Shown here piece after piece: positions 25,785 through 34,383 of a stretch of DNA of 64,000 nt. Made by a program: the position numbers and the translations under genes. The stretch is from Sinorhizobium saheli (lineage in GTDB: Bacteria > Pseudomonadota > Alphaproteobacteria > Rhizobiales > Rhizobiaceae), in NCBI RefSeq assembly GCF_001651875.1, contig NZ_LNQB01000070.1:82254-146253 (forward strand), written 5' to 3'. How positions within the stretch are numbered: the first letter of the stretch is position 1; every line of letters begins with the position of its first letter. Under the pieces are notes generated by a model. It was not told the DNA's origin and did not search any database. It saw only the letters and a program-made list of their open reading frames with translations.

Positions 25785-26600
25785 ATGGATCGAGCTTTTC
25801 CCGGGGCTGATGAAAAGGTGAAAGCAGGCGTATCGGCCGGCGGACGCATCGTCGTGGTCACAGCCGGCGGCGACAATCCGAACATCATGATCAACGCCCT
25901 TGCTGGCCGGTTCGACGACGTCGTCGTGCTTCAGGAGGAGCCGGAATCGAAGGCGCTCTTCGTCAAGCGCCGCGCCCGCAGGCTCGGATGGCCGACCGCC
26001 TTGGGCCAGCTTGCGACGATGATCGTCTCGCGCTTCGGCAAGCGCGTCACGCGCCGGCGAGCGGCCGAGATCCTGGTTAAATACGGCGCATCCGTCGAAC
26101 TCGATCCGTCGATCCCTATCCGCCGCATCGGCTCGATCAACGATCGCGAAGGCCGCGCACAATTGCAGGCACTTCAGCCCGCGGTCGTCTTCCTGATCAG
26201 TTGCCGCATGCTGGCGTCGAAAACGCTCGCCGCGATCCCCTGCCCGGTCCTCAATTTTCATGCCGGCATCAACCCGCAATATCGCGGGCTGATGGGCGGC
26301 TACTGGGCGCTCGTCAACAACGACCTCGAAAACTTTGGCGCGACGGTGCATCTCGTCGACGAAGGCGTCGATACCGGCGCGACCCTCTATCAGGCCCGGC
26401 AGACCCCGACTTCCGCCGACACGATGCATACCTATCCGCTCCTCCAGACGGCGGCCTCGACCGGCATCGCGATCAGGGCCGTCGAGGATGCGCTCGCCGG
26501 AAATCTGCACCCCGTCGCCAGCGCGGCACCCTCTCGGCAATGGTATCACCCGACCCTGTGGACCTGGCTTTGGAACGGCCTGCGGCGCGGGATCTGGTAG
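25785..26600 (+). CDS. Formyltransferase-family protein
   Basis: 271 residues. The C-terminal half holds the formyltransferase core with the catalytic Asn-His-Asp pattern: NFHAGINPQYRG and ATVHLVDEGVDTG. The N-terminal half is unlike Met-tRNA formyltransferase, so the acceptor is probably a small molecule or sugar. It uses, by family, 10-formyl-THF. It is located inside a one-carbon gene block, but 160 nt from its upstream neighbour and with no obvious coupling. Confidence 0.75.
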   Translation: MDRAFPGADEKVKAGVSAGGRIVVVTAGGDNPNIMINALAGRFDDVVVLQEEPESKALFVKRRARRLGWPTALGQLATMIVSRFGKRVTRRRAAEILVKYGASVELDPSIPIRRIGSINDREGRAQLQALQPAVVFLISCRMLASKTLAAIPCPVLNFHAGINPQYRGLMGGYWALVNNDLENFGATVHLVDEGVDTGATLYQARQTPTSADTMHTYPLLQTAASTGIAIRAVEDALAGNLHPVASAAPSRQWYHPTLWTWLWNGLRRGIW

Positions 26601-26673
26601 ACGGGTTTGATCTTGAACGGGGAATAAAGACGGCGCGGTCGGCGTCATATCCAATCCACGATTGAAGAAAGCC

Positions 26674-26856
26674 ATGACCTACAGAGCGTCCGCGGTTATG
26701 GCCCTGATTGCGCTTCTGACGATCTCCGGATGCATGAGCAATCAGGCCAGCCAGAAGAATACCGCCCCTCCTCCCCCGAGCAGTTCCGGCAGCGCCGGTG
26801 CTTCCGGCGGCGGCATGGGCGGCGGCAGCCAGGGTGGCGGCAGTTCCGGCTATTGA
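26674..26856 (+). CDS. Small Gly/Ser-rich lipoprotein
   Basis: 60 residues. Signal peptide with lipobox LTISGC, then a low-complexity Pro/Ser/Gly tail. GAAGAAAG precedes ATG 26674. Function not recognised. Confidence 0.65.
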   Translation: MTYRASAVMALIALLTISGCMSNQASQKNTAPPPPSSSGSAGASGGGMGGGSQGGGSSGY

Positions 26857-26925
26857 TGCGCGCATTCACCCGGGCTTTGCATGTCGAAGGCTGCCCGGCG
26901 CGACGCGCGGGCAGCCCGGGACCTC

Positions 26926-27402
26926 TCAATAGTAAGGTGAATAGCACTGCTCCCTGGGACCGCCATAGGGCTGGAAGGAGTTGTCCCAGGCGCGGTACGA
27001 GCGATAGCGATTGTAGCACCAGCTCACATGGCGCGGCGGCAGTCTCGACGCACCGTAACGGGGCGCCGCGTAGCGCGGCGCAGGAGGCGCCGCGAGCGCC
27101 CCACCGATCGCGAGGCCGGCGCCGAAGGCCGCCAGCGGATACCACCAGCCGTCGCTATGCCTGCGGTAACCGTGCCGGTGGGAGCGGTAGCCGCGATATC
27201 CATTGTAGTAGCTGTAGCGATGGCCCTCATCTCCACGCCAGCGACGCGGCGGACCGCCCTGATGCCAGGGCTTATGGTGAACCAGTTCCACGCTCGAACC
27301 AGGCTGTGACGCCAAGGCCGGCGGAACAGGCATGGCTTGTGCCGGCGCCAGACCCGTGAACGCCGTCGCTGCCGCAATAAACAGAATGCCGAACTTCTTC
27401 AT
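26926..27402 (-). CDS. BA14K-family protein
   Basis: 158 residues. Signal peptide ending AQAMP, a Tyr/Arg/His/Gly-rich middle and a hydrophobic segment near 90-105. The diagnostic C-terminal block is [20 protein letters not shown] ... CYSPYY. BA14K proteins are common secreted or membrane proteins of Rhizobiales with a proposed lectin-like role. ATG 27402 chosen; a GTG two codons upstream is possible. Confidence 0.85.
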   Translation of the reverse strand: MKKFGILFIAAATAFTGLAPAQAMPVPPALASQPGSSVELVHHKPWHQGGPPRRWRGDEGHRYSYYNGYRGYRSHRHGYRRHSDGWWYPLAAFGAGLAIGGALAAPPAPRYAAPRYGASRLPPRHVSWCYNRYRSYRAWDNSFQPYGGPREQCYSPYY

Positions 27403-27720
27403 TTCCACACCTATCTGTTACGATAGACGCAGCTTTGCTCGAACCATCTGAACCGGCAGTGAATGCCAATATCATGATGTTCTAATCCAAAGGAAAAGCC
27501 TCCCGGCAATCCGGCCGGTGCGCTCCCCCGCCACCTGGAGCGGTGAAGGCAATCGTCGCCCTCTTCGCGTCCATGCTAGGAGGGCGCCGGGGAAGGCCGC
27601 GCAAGTGTCCGGACGCGTCGCTGTGCAGCGTCGTTTTTGGACATATCCGACGTCGTGGCAAGGTGAGCCACGAGACCCGGACATGCGCATTGTCCCCTCT
27701 TGAGGAGAACAGGAATCCCC
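27403..27720. other. Intergenic region upstream of the MetV/MetF operon
   Basis: 318 nt without a supported gene. It should hold the promoter of the PF13769-MetV-MetF operon and of the divergent BA14K gene. No known riboswitch signature was recognised. Confidence 0.5.
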
Positions 27721-28023
27721 ATGGCAGACCGCATCATCGTCTACTGGCGCGACATCCCCGCGCAGGTCATCATCAAACAGGGCCGAAAGAGCGCCAAACG
27801 CGAGTTGTCGCTGCGCTTTACCGAGGCGATCGACATGTGCGCGATGCGCACCGGCGCGGCCGAGACCGACGACTACCTCGCAGAATGGCGCAAGGCCGAC
27901 CCGGTCCCGGTCTCCGACGATCTCGAAGCGGAGGCCGACAAGGCGGCGGCCGAACTGGAGGCCGCCTACGACAAGGAGCGGCTCGTGGCCCTCGTCAAGT
28001 CCGGAGGACGCGACAATGTCTGA
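27721..28023 (+). CDS. PF13769 ('virulence factor') small protein, operon with MetV/MetF
   Basis: 100 residues. An N-terminal strand-rich block (IIVYWRDIPAQVIIKQGRKSA) precedes a helical, acidic C-terminal half. The family name is historical and says little about function. GAGGAGAA lies upstream. It overlaps the MetV-like gene by 8 nt, so it is probably made stoichiometrically with it, and a structural or chaperone role for the reductase is plausible. Confidence 0.75.
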   Translation: MADRIIVYWRDIPAQVIIKQGRKSAKRELSLRFTEAIDMCAMRTGAAETDDYLAEWRKADPVPVSDDLEAEADKAAAELEAAYDKERLVALVKSGGRDNV

Positions 28024-28600
28024 TCCCAAGGTCGTCACCGGCAACGCCCAGCCCGCCAAGAAGGCGGCAACAGGCGCCTACACCCCTGCAAACGTTTCGC
28101 CGAGCCGCCGCGCGCGCCACAAATACACCGTGCGGCTCTGGGCCGTGCGGAATTCACGGTTCCTCGAATGGTTCTACAACCGTTTCGCCGACTTGTTCCT
28201 GACACTCCATCCGCTGTGGAACGCCCTCGGCTACAATCGTGTCGAGCGGCCGGTCACTTTCATCGAACGCCACGTGAAGGGTTTTCTCTTCGACTGTCGC
28301 ATGTGCGGCCAGTGCGCGCTCTCGTCGACGGGCATGTCCTGCCCGATGAACTGCCCGAAACAGCTGCGCAATGGCCCCTGCGGCGGCGTCCGCGCCAACG
28401 GCCATTGCGAGGTCGAACCGGACATGCCCTGCGTCTGGGTACAGGCGTGGAAGGGTTCGCAAAACATGGTGAAGGGTGATGCTATCATGAACGTGCAGAA
28501 GCCGGTCAATCAGTCGCTGCGCGAAACGTCCTCCTGGCTGCGTGTGACGGCGGAAGCCGCGGCTCGTCGTGATGCCGCTCGGAAGGAAACCCAGCGATGA
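28016..28600 (+). CDS. MetV-like methylene-THF reductase C-terminal (PF12225) protein
   Basis: 194 residues. A Cys-rich segment at 94-139 (CRMCGQC ... CPMNCPKQLRNGPCGG ... C ... C) is typical of the zinc/Fe-S-binding PF12225 domain. This domain is called MetV in acetogenic bacteria, where it partners MetF. It overlaps the upstream PF13769 gene by 8 nt and the downstream MetF-like gene by 4 nt (ATGA). In the acetogen complex the MetV subunit links MetF to an electron partner. Here the partner is unknown. Confidence 0.85.
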   Translation: MSDPKVVTGNAQPAKKAATGAYTPANVSPSRRARHKYTVRLWAVRNSRFLEWFYNRFADLFLTLHPLWNALGYNRVERPVTFIERHVKGFLFDCRMCGQCALSSTGMSCPMNCPKQLRNGPCGGVRANGHCEVEPDMPCVWVQAWKGSQNMVKGDAIMNVQKPVNQSLRETSSWLRVTAEAAARRDAARKETQR

Positions 28601-29688
28601 GCCCGGATATCAACCCTCTCGACCCGAGCGCACCGCTCGACCCGTTGCCCGGCCATACGTCGCGAGGCCGGCTGGAGCGCGTGCTCCGCCGCGGTGAGTT
28701 TGCGGTCACCGCCGAGCTCAACCCGCCGGACAGCGCCAATCCGCAGGACGTTTACGAGCGCGCAGCGATCTTCGACGGCTGGGTCGACGGCATCAATGCG
28801 GTCGATGCTTCGGGTGCCAACTGCCACATGTCGTCCGTCGGCATCTGCGCGCTCCTGACCCGCATGGGCTATGCGCCGATCATGCAGATCGCCTGCCGCG
28901 ACAAGAACCGCATCGCCATCCAGGGAGACGTGCTCGGCGCCTCGGCCATGGGCGTTCAGAACATCATGTGCCTGACCGGCGACGGCGTGCAGGCCGGCGA
29001 CCAGCCGGGCGCCAAGCCGGTATTCGACCTCGACTGCATGTCGCTGCTCGAGACCGTCAGGATCATGCGGGACAACTCGAAGTTCCTCTCCGGCCGCAAG
29101 CTGACGACGCCGCCGCAGGTCTTCCTCGGCGCGGCCATCAACCCATTCGCGCCGCCCTACGACTTCCGGCCCTATCGTCTGGCCAAGAAGATCGAGGCCG
29201 GAGCGCAGTTCGTCCAGAGCCAATATTGCTTCGATGTGCCTATGTTCCGGGAATACATGAAGAAGGTGCGCGACCTCGGCCTGCATGAGAAATGCTTCAT
29301 CCTTGTCGGCGTCGGGCCGATGGCATCGGCCAAGACCGCCCGCTGGATCCGTTCCAACGTGCCGGGCATCCATATTCCCGACAGCGTCATCAAGCGGCTC
29401 GAAGGCGCCCAGGACCAGAAAGAGGAAGGCAAGCAGCTCTGCATCGACATCATCAACGAGGTGAAGGAGATCGAGGGCGTTTCCGGCGTTCACGTCATGG
29501 CCTATCGCCAGGAGGAATATGTGGCGGAAATCGTCCATGAATCAGGCGTCCTGAAGGGCCGCAGGCCATGGAAACCGGAAACCACGCCGACCGACGCGCT
29601 CGTCGCCGAGCGGCTGGAGCACCTGCGCGAGGGCGTTGAGGAAAATCAGCAGCAGATGGCCGAAGCCGCGGCGCATCACCCGCATTGA
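28597..29688 (+). CDS. Methylene-tetrahydrofolate reductase (MetF-like), two-subunit type
   Basis: 363 residues. TIM-barrel FAD enzyme interconverting 5,10-methylene-THF and 5-methyl-THF. Readable family blocks are EFAVTAELNPPDSAN-like at the N terminus, MCLTGDGVQAGD, FDLDCMSLLETV, VFLGAAINPFAPP and AQFVQSQYCFD. Its tight overlap with the MetV-like gene and the adjacent methyltransferase suggest that it oxidises methyl-THF in catabolism rather than feeding methionine synthesis. The direction is inferred. Confidence 0.88.
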   Translation: MSPDINPLDPSAPLDPLPGHTSRGRLERVLRRGEFAVTAELNPPDSANPQDVYERAAIFDGWVDGINAVDASGANCHMSSVGICALLTRMGYAPIMQIACRDKNRIAIQGDVLGASAMGVQNIMCLTGDGVQAGDQPGAKPVFDLDCMSLLETVRIMRDNSKFLSGRKLTTPPQVFLGAAINPFAPPYDFRPYRLAKKIEAGAQFVQSQYCFDVPMFREYMKKVRDLGLHEKCFILVGVGPMASAKTARWIRSNVPGIHIPDSVIKRLEGAQDQKEEGKQLCIDIINEVKEIEGVSGVHVMAYRQEEYVAEIVHESGVLKGRRPWKPETTPTDALVAERLEHLREGVEENQQQMAEAAAHHPH

Positions 29689-29695
29689 GCCTGCA

Positions 29696-29722
29696 GGAGG
29701 GACGCGGCAATCGCGTCCTTCC
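29696..29722 (+). promoter_or_regulatory. Stem-loop between MetF-like and MtgA-like genes
   Basis: GGGACGCGG / CGCGTCCTT hairpin with a CAAT loop, 9 nt after the stop. No U-tract follows, so it is more likely a stability or attenuation element than a full terminator. Confidence 0.45.
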
Positions 29723-29824
29723 GATAGTAAAGAGAAAAACCGGCGCCCCGGACCGTCCAGCGTCTTACAAACAGGAACCGGGCCTGTTACATGGCCCCAC
29801 GCTTCAAGGATCAAAGGATCTTCC

Positions 29825-30787
29825 ATGACCCGCACCATCGTCGCCTCCGCCACCCGCGAGATCGTCATCGGCTTCGACCAACCCTTCTGCGTCATCGGTG
29901 AGCGCATCAACCCGACCGGGCGCAAGAAGCTCGCCGCCGAAATGATCGAAGGCAACTTCGAAACGGTCATCAAGGATGCACTGGAGCAGGTCGCGGCCGG
30001 CGCGACGATGCTGGACGTCAATGCGGGTGTGACGGCTGTCAACCCGAACGAGACCGAGCCGCCGCTGCTGGTCAAGACGCTTGAGATCGTACAGGGCCTC
30101 GTCGACGTGCCGCTGTCGATCGATAGCTCCGTGACGGCCGCGATCGAAGCCGGGCTGCGCGTCGCCAAGGGGCGCCCGCTCGTTAACTCGGTCACCGGCG
30201 AAGAGGAAAAACTCGAGGCGATCCTGCCGCTCGTCAAGAAATACGATGTGCCGGTGGTGGCGATCTCCAACGACGAGACCGGCATCTCGATGGACCCGGA
30301 CGTGCGCTTCGCCGTCGCCAAGAAGATTGTCGAGCGCGCCATGGATCACGGGATCAAGCCGCACGACATCGTCGTCGACCCGCTCGTCATGCCGATCGGC
30401 GCGCTCGGCGATGCGGGCCGGCAGGTCTTCGCGCTGCTGCGTCGCCTGCGCGAAGAGCTGAAGGTGAACACCACCTGCGGCCTTTCCAACATTTCGTTTG
30501 GCCTGCCGCACCGCCACGGCATCAATGCCGGCTTCATCCCGATGGTGATCGGCGCCGGCATGACCTCGGCGATCATGAACCCCTGCCGCCCGCAGGAAAT
30601 GGAAGCCGTGCGCGCTGCGAACGTCCTGAACGGCACCGATGCGAACTGCACCAACTGGATCATGACCTATCGCGACCACAAGCCGGCCGAAGGCGGCCAT
30701 GCCGTAGCCGCTGCGGCTCCGGCCGCCGGCGGTGGACGCCGCGGTGGGCGTGCGGCCCGAGCCGGCGCTGGCGCAAGAGCGGAATAA
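29825..30787 (+). CDS. Pterin-binding methyltetrahydrofolate:corrinoid methyltransferase (MtgA/AcsE-like)
   Basis: 320 residues with a DHPS-like pterin-binding TIM barrel: GERINPTGRKK at 25-35, DVNAGV, and SIDSS and NSVTGEEEK blocks. In corrinoid systems this family moves the methyl group between methyl-corrinoid protein and THF. It lacks the cobalamin and homocysteine domains of MetH. The C terminus is a low-complexity Gly/Arg/Ala tail (GGGRRGGRAARAGAGARAE) not needed for the fold. Together with the corrinoid protein and MetF-like gene it completes the transfer route to THF. Confidence 0.88.
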   Translation: MTRTIVASATREIVIGFDQPFCVIGERINPTGRKKLAAEMIEGNFETVIKDALEQVAAGATMLDVNAGVTAVNPNETEPPLLVKTLEIVQGLVDVPLSIDSSVTAAIEAGLRVAKGRPLVNSVTGEEEKLEAILPLVKKYDVPVVAISNDETGISMDPDVRFAVAKKIVERAMDHGIKPHDIVVDPLVMPIGALGDAGRQVFALLRRLREELKVNTTCGLSNISFGLPHRHGINAGFIPMVIGAGMTSAIMNPCRPQEMEAVRAANVLNGTDANCTNWIMTYRDHKPAEGGHAVAAAAPAAGGGRRGGRAARAGAGARAE

Positions 30788-31127
30788 GGTTGTTGCCAAA
30801 CTGCACTTGAAAGGGAGAAAGACGACGAGAAGCCAACTGCGCCTCTTTGCCGTCCTTCTCCCTTTGGTCATCATCGCCAGGTATACGCTGTTTGACGGTG
30901 CGGCGGAGTTTCAACGATTCTACGCAGCTCTCCGGACCTCTCTTTTGCCGGTCCTGTTCATAACCGCTGCCGTACTTGCGGTCATATTGGTCGCCACCGT
31001 TACGAAGAAAGTCGACCTCGGACCCAAGGAACGGGTCATCGACATTTGCTTCTGGGGCAGCTCGGCCGTGTTGGCAGCAGCCGTCGCTTATGCATTTGCC
31101 GTCGTGAAGCTTGCCGGGACGCCGTAA
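30732..31127 (+). CDS. Small membrane protein, function unknown
   Basis: About 105-131 residues depending on start. There are three hydrophobic segments (LFAVLLPLVIIARYTLF, VLFITAAVLAVILVAT, SAVLAAAVAYAFAVV). The GTG at 30732 overlaps the upstream gene, while TTG at 30807 is an alternative. Neither has a good Shine-Dalgarno. It lies between the MtgA-like gene and the phasin-like gene. Confidence 0.5.
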   Translation: MDAAVGVRPEPALAQERNKVVAKLHLKGRKTTRSQLRLFAVLLPLVIIARYTLFDGAAEFQRFYAALRTSLLPVLFITAAVLAVILVATVTKKVDLGPKERVIDICFWGSSAVLAAAVAYAFAVVKLAGTP

Positions 31128-31175
31128 AATCGGACTTCGGCGCCGCCATCGGCACCGTAAGAGTGGAGAGCGCCC

Positions 31176-31517
31176 ATGATGCCACGCCGTCTTCGACTGG
31201 ACACTGCGACGCTCTTGTTCGAAGCCCCTTTCGTAATCGCGCTACGGCTGCAGGAAATGCAGATGGCCGTGCTCACGGGCAAGACGCAGGACGTGGCCGA
31301 ACTTTACCGCATGATCTTCGAAAAGGTTGCGGCCACGGCCGATAGTGTCGCCGCCGTCAACGTCGCGCTCTGGAAGGCCTCTTTCGACAACTCGATGCGG
31401 CTGATGATGGGCGGCCAGCCGTCCGATCACGGAACGGCGATTGCGTCGGCCGCACTCAGGCCGTATGGCAAGCGAGTGCGCAGCAACGCCCGCCGTCTGT
31501 CGCGCAAGAAAGTCTGA
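31176..31517 (+). CDS. Phasin-like protein
   Basis: 113 residues, amphipathic helical, with a basic C terminus (RPYGKRVRSNARRLSRKK). Composition and pattern resemble small phasin-like proteins of Rhizobiales. GTGGAGAG lies upstream of ATG 31176. The link to polyhydroxyalkanoate granules is only a guess. Confidence 0.5.
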   Translation: MMPRRLRLDTATLLFEAPFVIALRLQEMQMAVLTGKTQDVAELYRMIFEKVAATADSVAAVNVALWKASFDNSMRLMMGGQPSDHGTAIASAALRPYGKRVRSNARRLSRKKV

Positions 31518-31676
31518 CCTTCGTCGCGCCCGCAGGAAGTGCCCCCTGGGAAATGATGCTCGCAGATCGTTCGATGTCGGGATTGGACAACTATCCGGCA
31601 CCGTTCCGGTGCAGTCTGAGTCCGTTTACCCGTGCTTCGCTGTCAAAATGAAGCGGACCTGACGAGAGACTTGAGC

Positions 31677-33752
31677 ATGCGCATCGATAGCACCTCCGAG
31701 ATCGAGACCAATATGACTGAAGTCACGCAGAAGGATCCCCTGGTGCTTTTCATGCCGTCGGGAAAGCGCGGGCGCTTCCCGGTCGGCACACCGATCCTCG
31801 ACGCTGCGCGTTCGCTCGGGGTCTATGTCGAGAGCGTCTGCGGCGGACGTGCGACTTGCGGACGCTGCCAGGTCTCCGTGCAGGAAGGCAATTTCGCCAA
31901 GCATAAGATCGTCTCGTCGAACGAGCACATCTCGCCGGTCGGACCGAAGGAGCAGCGCTACGCGAGCGTGCGCGAGCTCCCGGACGGCCGCCGCCTGTCC
32001 TGTTCGGCGCAGATCCTCGGCGATCTCGTCATCGACGTGCCGCAGGACACCGTCATCAATGCCCAGGTGGTGCGAAAGGCCGCGACGGACCGCGCGATCG
32101 AGCGCAATGCCGCCGTCCAGATGTGCTATGTCGAGGTCGACGAACCGGACATGCATAAGCCGCTCGGCGATCTCGACCGGCTGAAAGCTGTTCTGGAGAA
32201 GGACTGGGGCTGGAAGGACCTGCTGATCGCGCCGCACCTCATTCCGCAGGTGCAAGGCATCCTGCGCAAGGGTAACTGGGCGGTTACCGCGGCGATCCAC
32301 CGGGACATGGATTCCTCCCGTCCCTTCATCGTCGGCCTCTCGCCGGGGCTGAAGAACGAGGCCTATGGCGTCGCCTGCGACATCGGCTCGACGACGATCG
32401 CCATGCACCTGGTGTCGCTCCTCTCCGGCCGCATCGTCGCCTCCTCCGGAGCATCGAACCCGCAGATCCGCTTCGGCGAGGATCTGATGAGCCGCGTCTC
32501 CTACGTGATGATGAACCCGGACGGCCGCGAGGCAATGACCAAGGCGGTGCGCGAGGCGGTGAACGGACTGATCGGCAAGGTTTGCGCCGAAGGCGGGGTC
32601 GACCGCCACGACATCCTCGACATGGTGGTCGTCGGCAACCCGATCATGCACCATCTGTTCCTCGGCATCGACCCGACGGAACTCGGCCAGGCGCCCTTCG
32701 CGCTCGCCGTATCGGGTGCCCTGCAATATTGGGCGCATGAGGTCGACATAGAGGTCAATCGCGGGGCGAGGCTCTATATGCTGCCGTGCATCGCCGGCCA
32801 TGTCGGCGCCGACGCCGCCGGCGCAACCCTCTCGGAAGGGCCGCACCGACAGGACAAGATGATGCTGCTCGTCGATGTCGGCACCAATGCCGAAATCGTG
32901 CTCGGCAATCGCCAACGTGTCGTCGCCGCCTCCTCGCCGACGGGACCGGCCTTCGAAGGCGCGGAGATCTCCTCCGGCCAGCGCGCCGCCCCCGGAGCGA
33001 TCGAGCGCGTGCGCATCGACCCGGAAACGCTGGAACCGCGCTTCCGCGTCATCGGCGTCGACAAATGGTCGGACGAAGAGGGATTTGCGGAAGCCGCCGC
33101 TGCGACCGGCGTCACCGGCATCTGCGGCTCGGCGATCATCGAAGTCGTCGCCGAGATGTACCTGACCGGCATCATTTCGCAGGACGGCGTCGTCGATGGC
33201 GCGATGGCAGCAAGGAGCCGGCGCGTCATTTCCAACGGCCGCACCTTCTCCTACCTGCTGCATGACGGAGAACCGCGCATCACGGTGACGCAGAACGATA
33301 TCCGGGCGATCCAGCTCGCCAAGGCCGCGCTTTATGCCGGTATCAAGCTCTTGATGGAAAAGCAGGGCGTCGAGCACGTCGACACGATCCGCTTTGCCGG
33401 CGCCTTCGGCTCCTTCATCGACCCGAAATACGCGATGGTGCTCGGCCTCATCCCGGATTGCGACCTTACCGAGGTGAAGGCGGTCGGCAACGCCGCCGGC
33501 ACCGGCGCGCTGATGGCACTCCTCAACCGCGGCCACCGCCGCGAGATCGAGGAAACCGTTAGAAAAATCGAGAAGATAGAGACAGCTCTTGAATCGAAGT
33601 TTCAGGAGCACTTCGTCAACGCCATGGCGATGCCGAACAAGGTCGACGCCTTCCCGAAGCTCGCCGAGGTGGTCAGCCTGCCCGAGCGCAAGGTGCTCAC
33701 CGACGACGGCAGCGAAGGCGGGGGCCGCAGGAGGCGCAGGAGCCGGGAGTGA
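31677..33752 (+). CDS. ASKHA-domain corrinoid reductive activator (RACo-like) with 2Fe-2S domain
   Basis: 691 residues. The N-terminal ferredoxin domain has Cys55, Cys61, Cys64 (CGGRATCGRC) and Cys109. After a linker comes a large DUF4445/ASKHA ATPase domain (VACDIGSTTIAMH, LLVDVGTNAEIVL, FAGAFGSFIDPK). Proteins of this architecture use ATP to reduce inactive Co(II) corrinoid to Co(I). The C terminus is a Gly/Arg-rich tail (EGGGRRRRRSRE). The start could also be ATG 31713. It closes the corrinoid block. Confidence 0.9.
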   Translation: MRIDSTSEIETNMTEVTQKDPLVLFMPSGKRGRFPVGTPILDAARSLGVYVESVCGGRATCGRCQVSVQEGNFAKHKIVSSNEHISPVGPKEQRYASVRELPDGRRLSCSAQILGDLVIDVPQDTVINAQVVRKAATDRAIERNAAVQMCYVEVDEPDMHKPLGDLDRLKAVLEKDWGWKDLLIAPHLIPQVQGILRKGNWAVTAAIHRDMDSSRPFIVGLSPGLKNEAYGVACDIGSTTIAMHLVSLLSGRIVASSGASNPQIRFGEDLMSRVSYVMMNPDGREAMTKAVREAVNGLIGKVCAEGGVDRHDILDMVVVGNPIMHHLFLGIDPTELGQAPFALAVSGALQYWAHEVDIEVNRGARLYMLPCIAGHVGADAAGATLSEGPHRQDKMMLLVDVGTNAEIVLGNRQRVVAASSPTGPAFEGAEISSGQRAAPGAIERVRIDPETLEPRFRVIGVDKWSDEEGFAEAAAATGVTGICGSAIIEVVAEMYLTGIISQDGVVDGAMAARSRRVISNGRTFSYLLHDGEPRITVTQNDIRAIQLAKAALYAGIKLLMEKQGVEHVDTIRFAGAFGSFIDPKYAMVLGLIPDCDLTEVKAVGNAAGTGALMALLNRGHRREIEETVRKIEKIETALESKFQEHFVNAMAMPNKVDAFPKLAEVVSLPERKVLTDDGSEGGGRRRRRSRE

Positions 33753-33779
33753 GGACGGTTCCCCTCACGTTGTCTAAAA

Positions 33780-34280
33780 TCAACCGGCGGGCTTCACCGA
33801 TTTCAAAGGCACCGTTAGCCCCACCTTGACCCGGTCCATGGCGACGAAGGTTCGGAACCGCTTGACGTTGTTGTTGCCGAAGAACAGACGCCGGGTCAGC
33901 GCCTCGTAGTCGGCCATGGTGGCGACGACGATCACCAGGATGAAATCCGCCTCCCCGGTGACGTAATAGCATTGCTGCACTTCCGGCGTCGCCGAGAACT
34001 CCGCCTTGGCGGCGTCGATCAACTCGGTCGTCTCGCTGACCACCTCGACCTCGACGAAGATAGTGATCGGCTGGCCGACCTTTGCCGGATCGACGATCGC
34101 GCAATTTGCCTGGATGACCCCCGCCTCCTCCATCCGCTTGATGCGCCGTTGCACCGCAGGCGCGGAGAGATTGACCGCCTCGCCGATCGTGCGCTGCGGC
34201 GTCGCATTGTCCTTCTGCAGGACATCAAGGATCGCCAGGTCGAAGGTATCGAGGGCGATTTCGGAACCGAGCTTTGCCAA
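33780..34280 (-). CDS. Lrp/AsnC-family transcriptional regulator
   Basis: 166 residues. HTH (TIGEAVNLSAPAVQRRIKRMEEAGVI) and a RAM ligand domain (CYYVTGEADFILVI). Start TTG 34280 is preferred because AGGAGG stands 4 nt upstream. Divergent from the diaminopropionate ammonia-lyase operon by 103 nt, so it is probably the amino-acid-responsive regulator of it. Confidence 0.9.
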   Translation of the reverse strand: MAKLGSEIALDTFDLAILDVLQKDNATPQRTIGEAVNLSAPAVQRRIKRMEEAGVIQANCAIVDPAKVGQPITIFVEVEVVSETTELIDAAKAEFSATPEVQQCYYVTGEADFILVIVVATMADYEALTRRLFFGNNNVKRFRTFVAMDRVKVGLTVPLKSVKPAG

Positions 34281-34383
34281 GCAACCTCCTCATGAAACAA
34301 ACTTGCATTTGCTGCCGCAGAATACAGCGCAATTTTCGTGACTGATGCAATATATCTTCGCCAGCTCTTGCACGAGGTGGGTC

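Noticed and set aside
31626..33611. 661-codon minus-strand frame opposite the ASKHA activator
   Set aside because: Antisense shadow; Asp/His/Arg-rich composition with no domain pattern.
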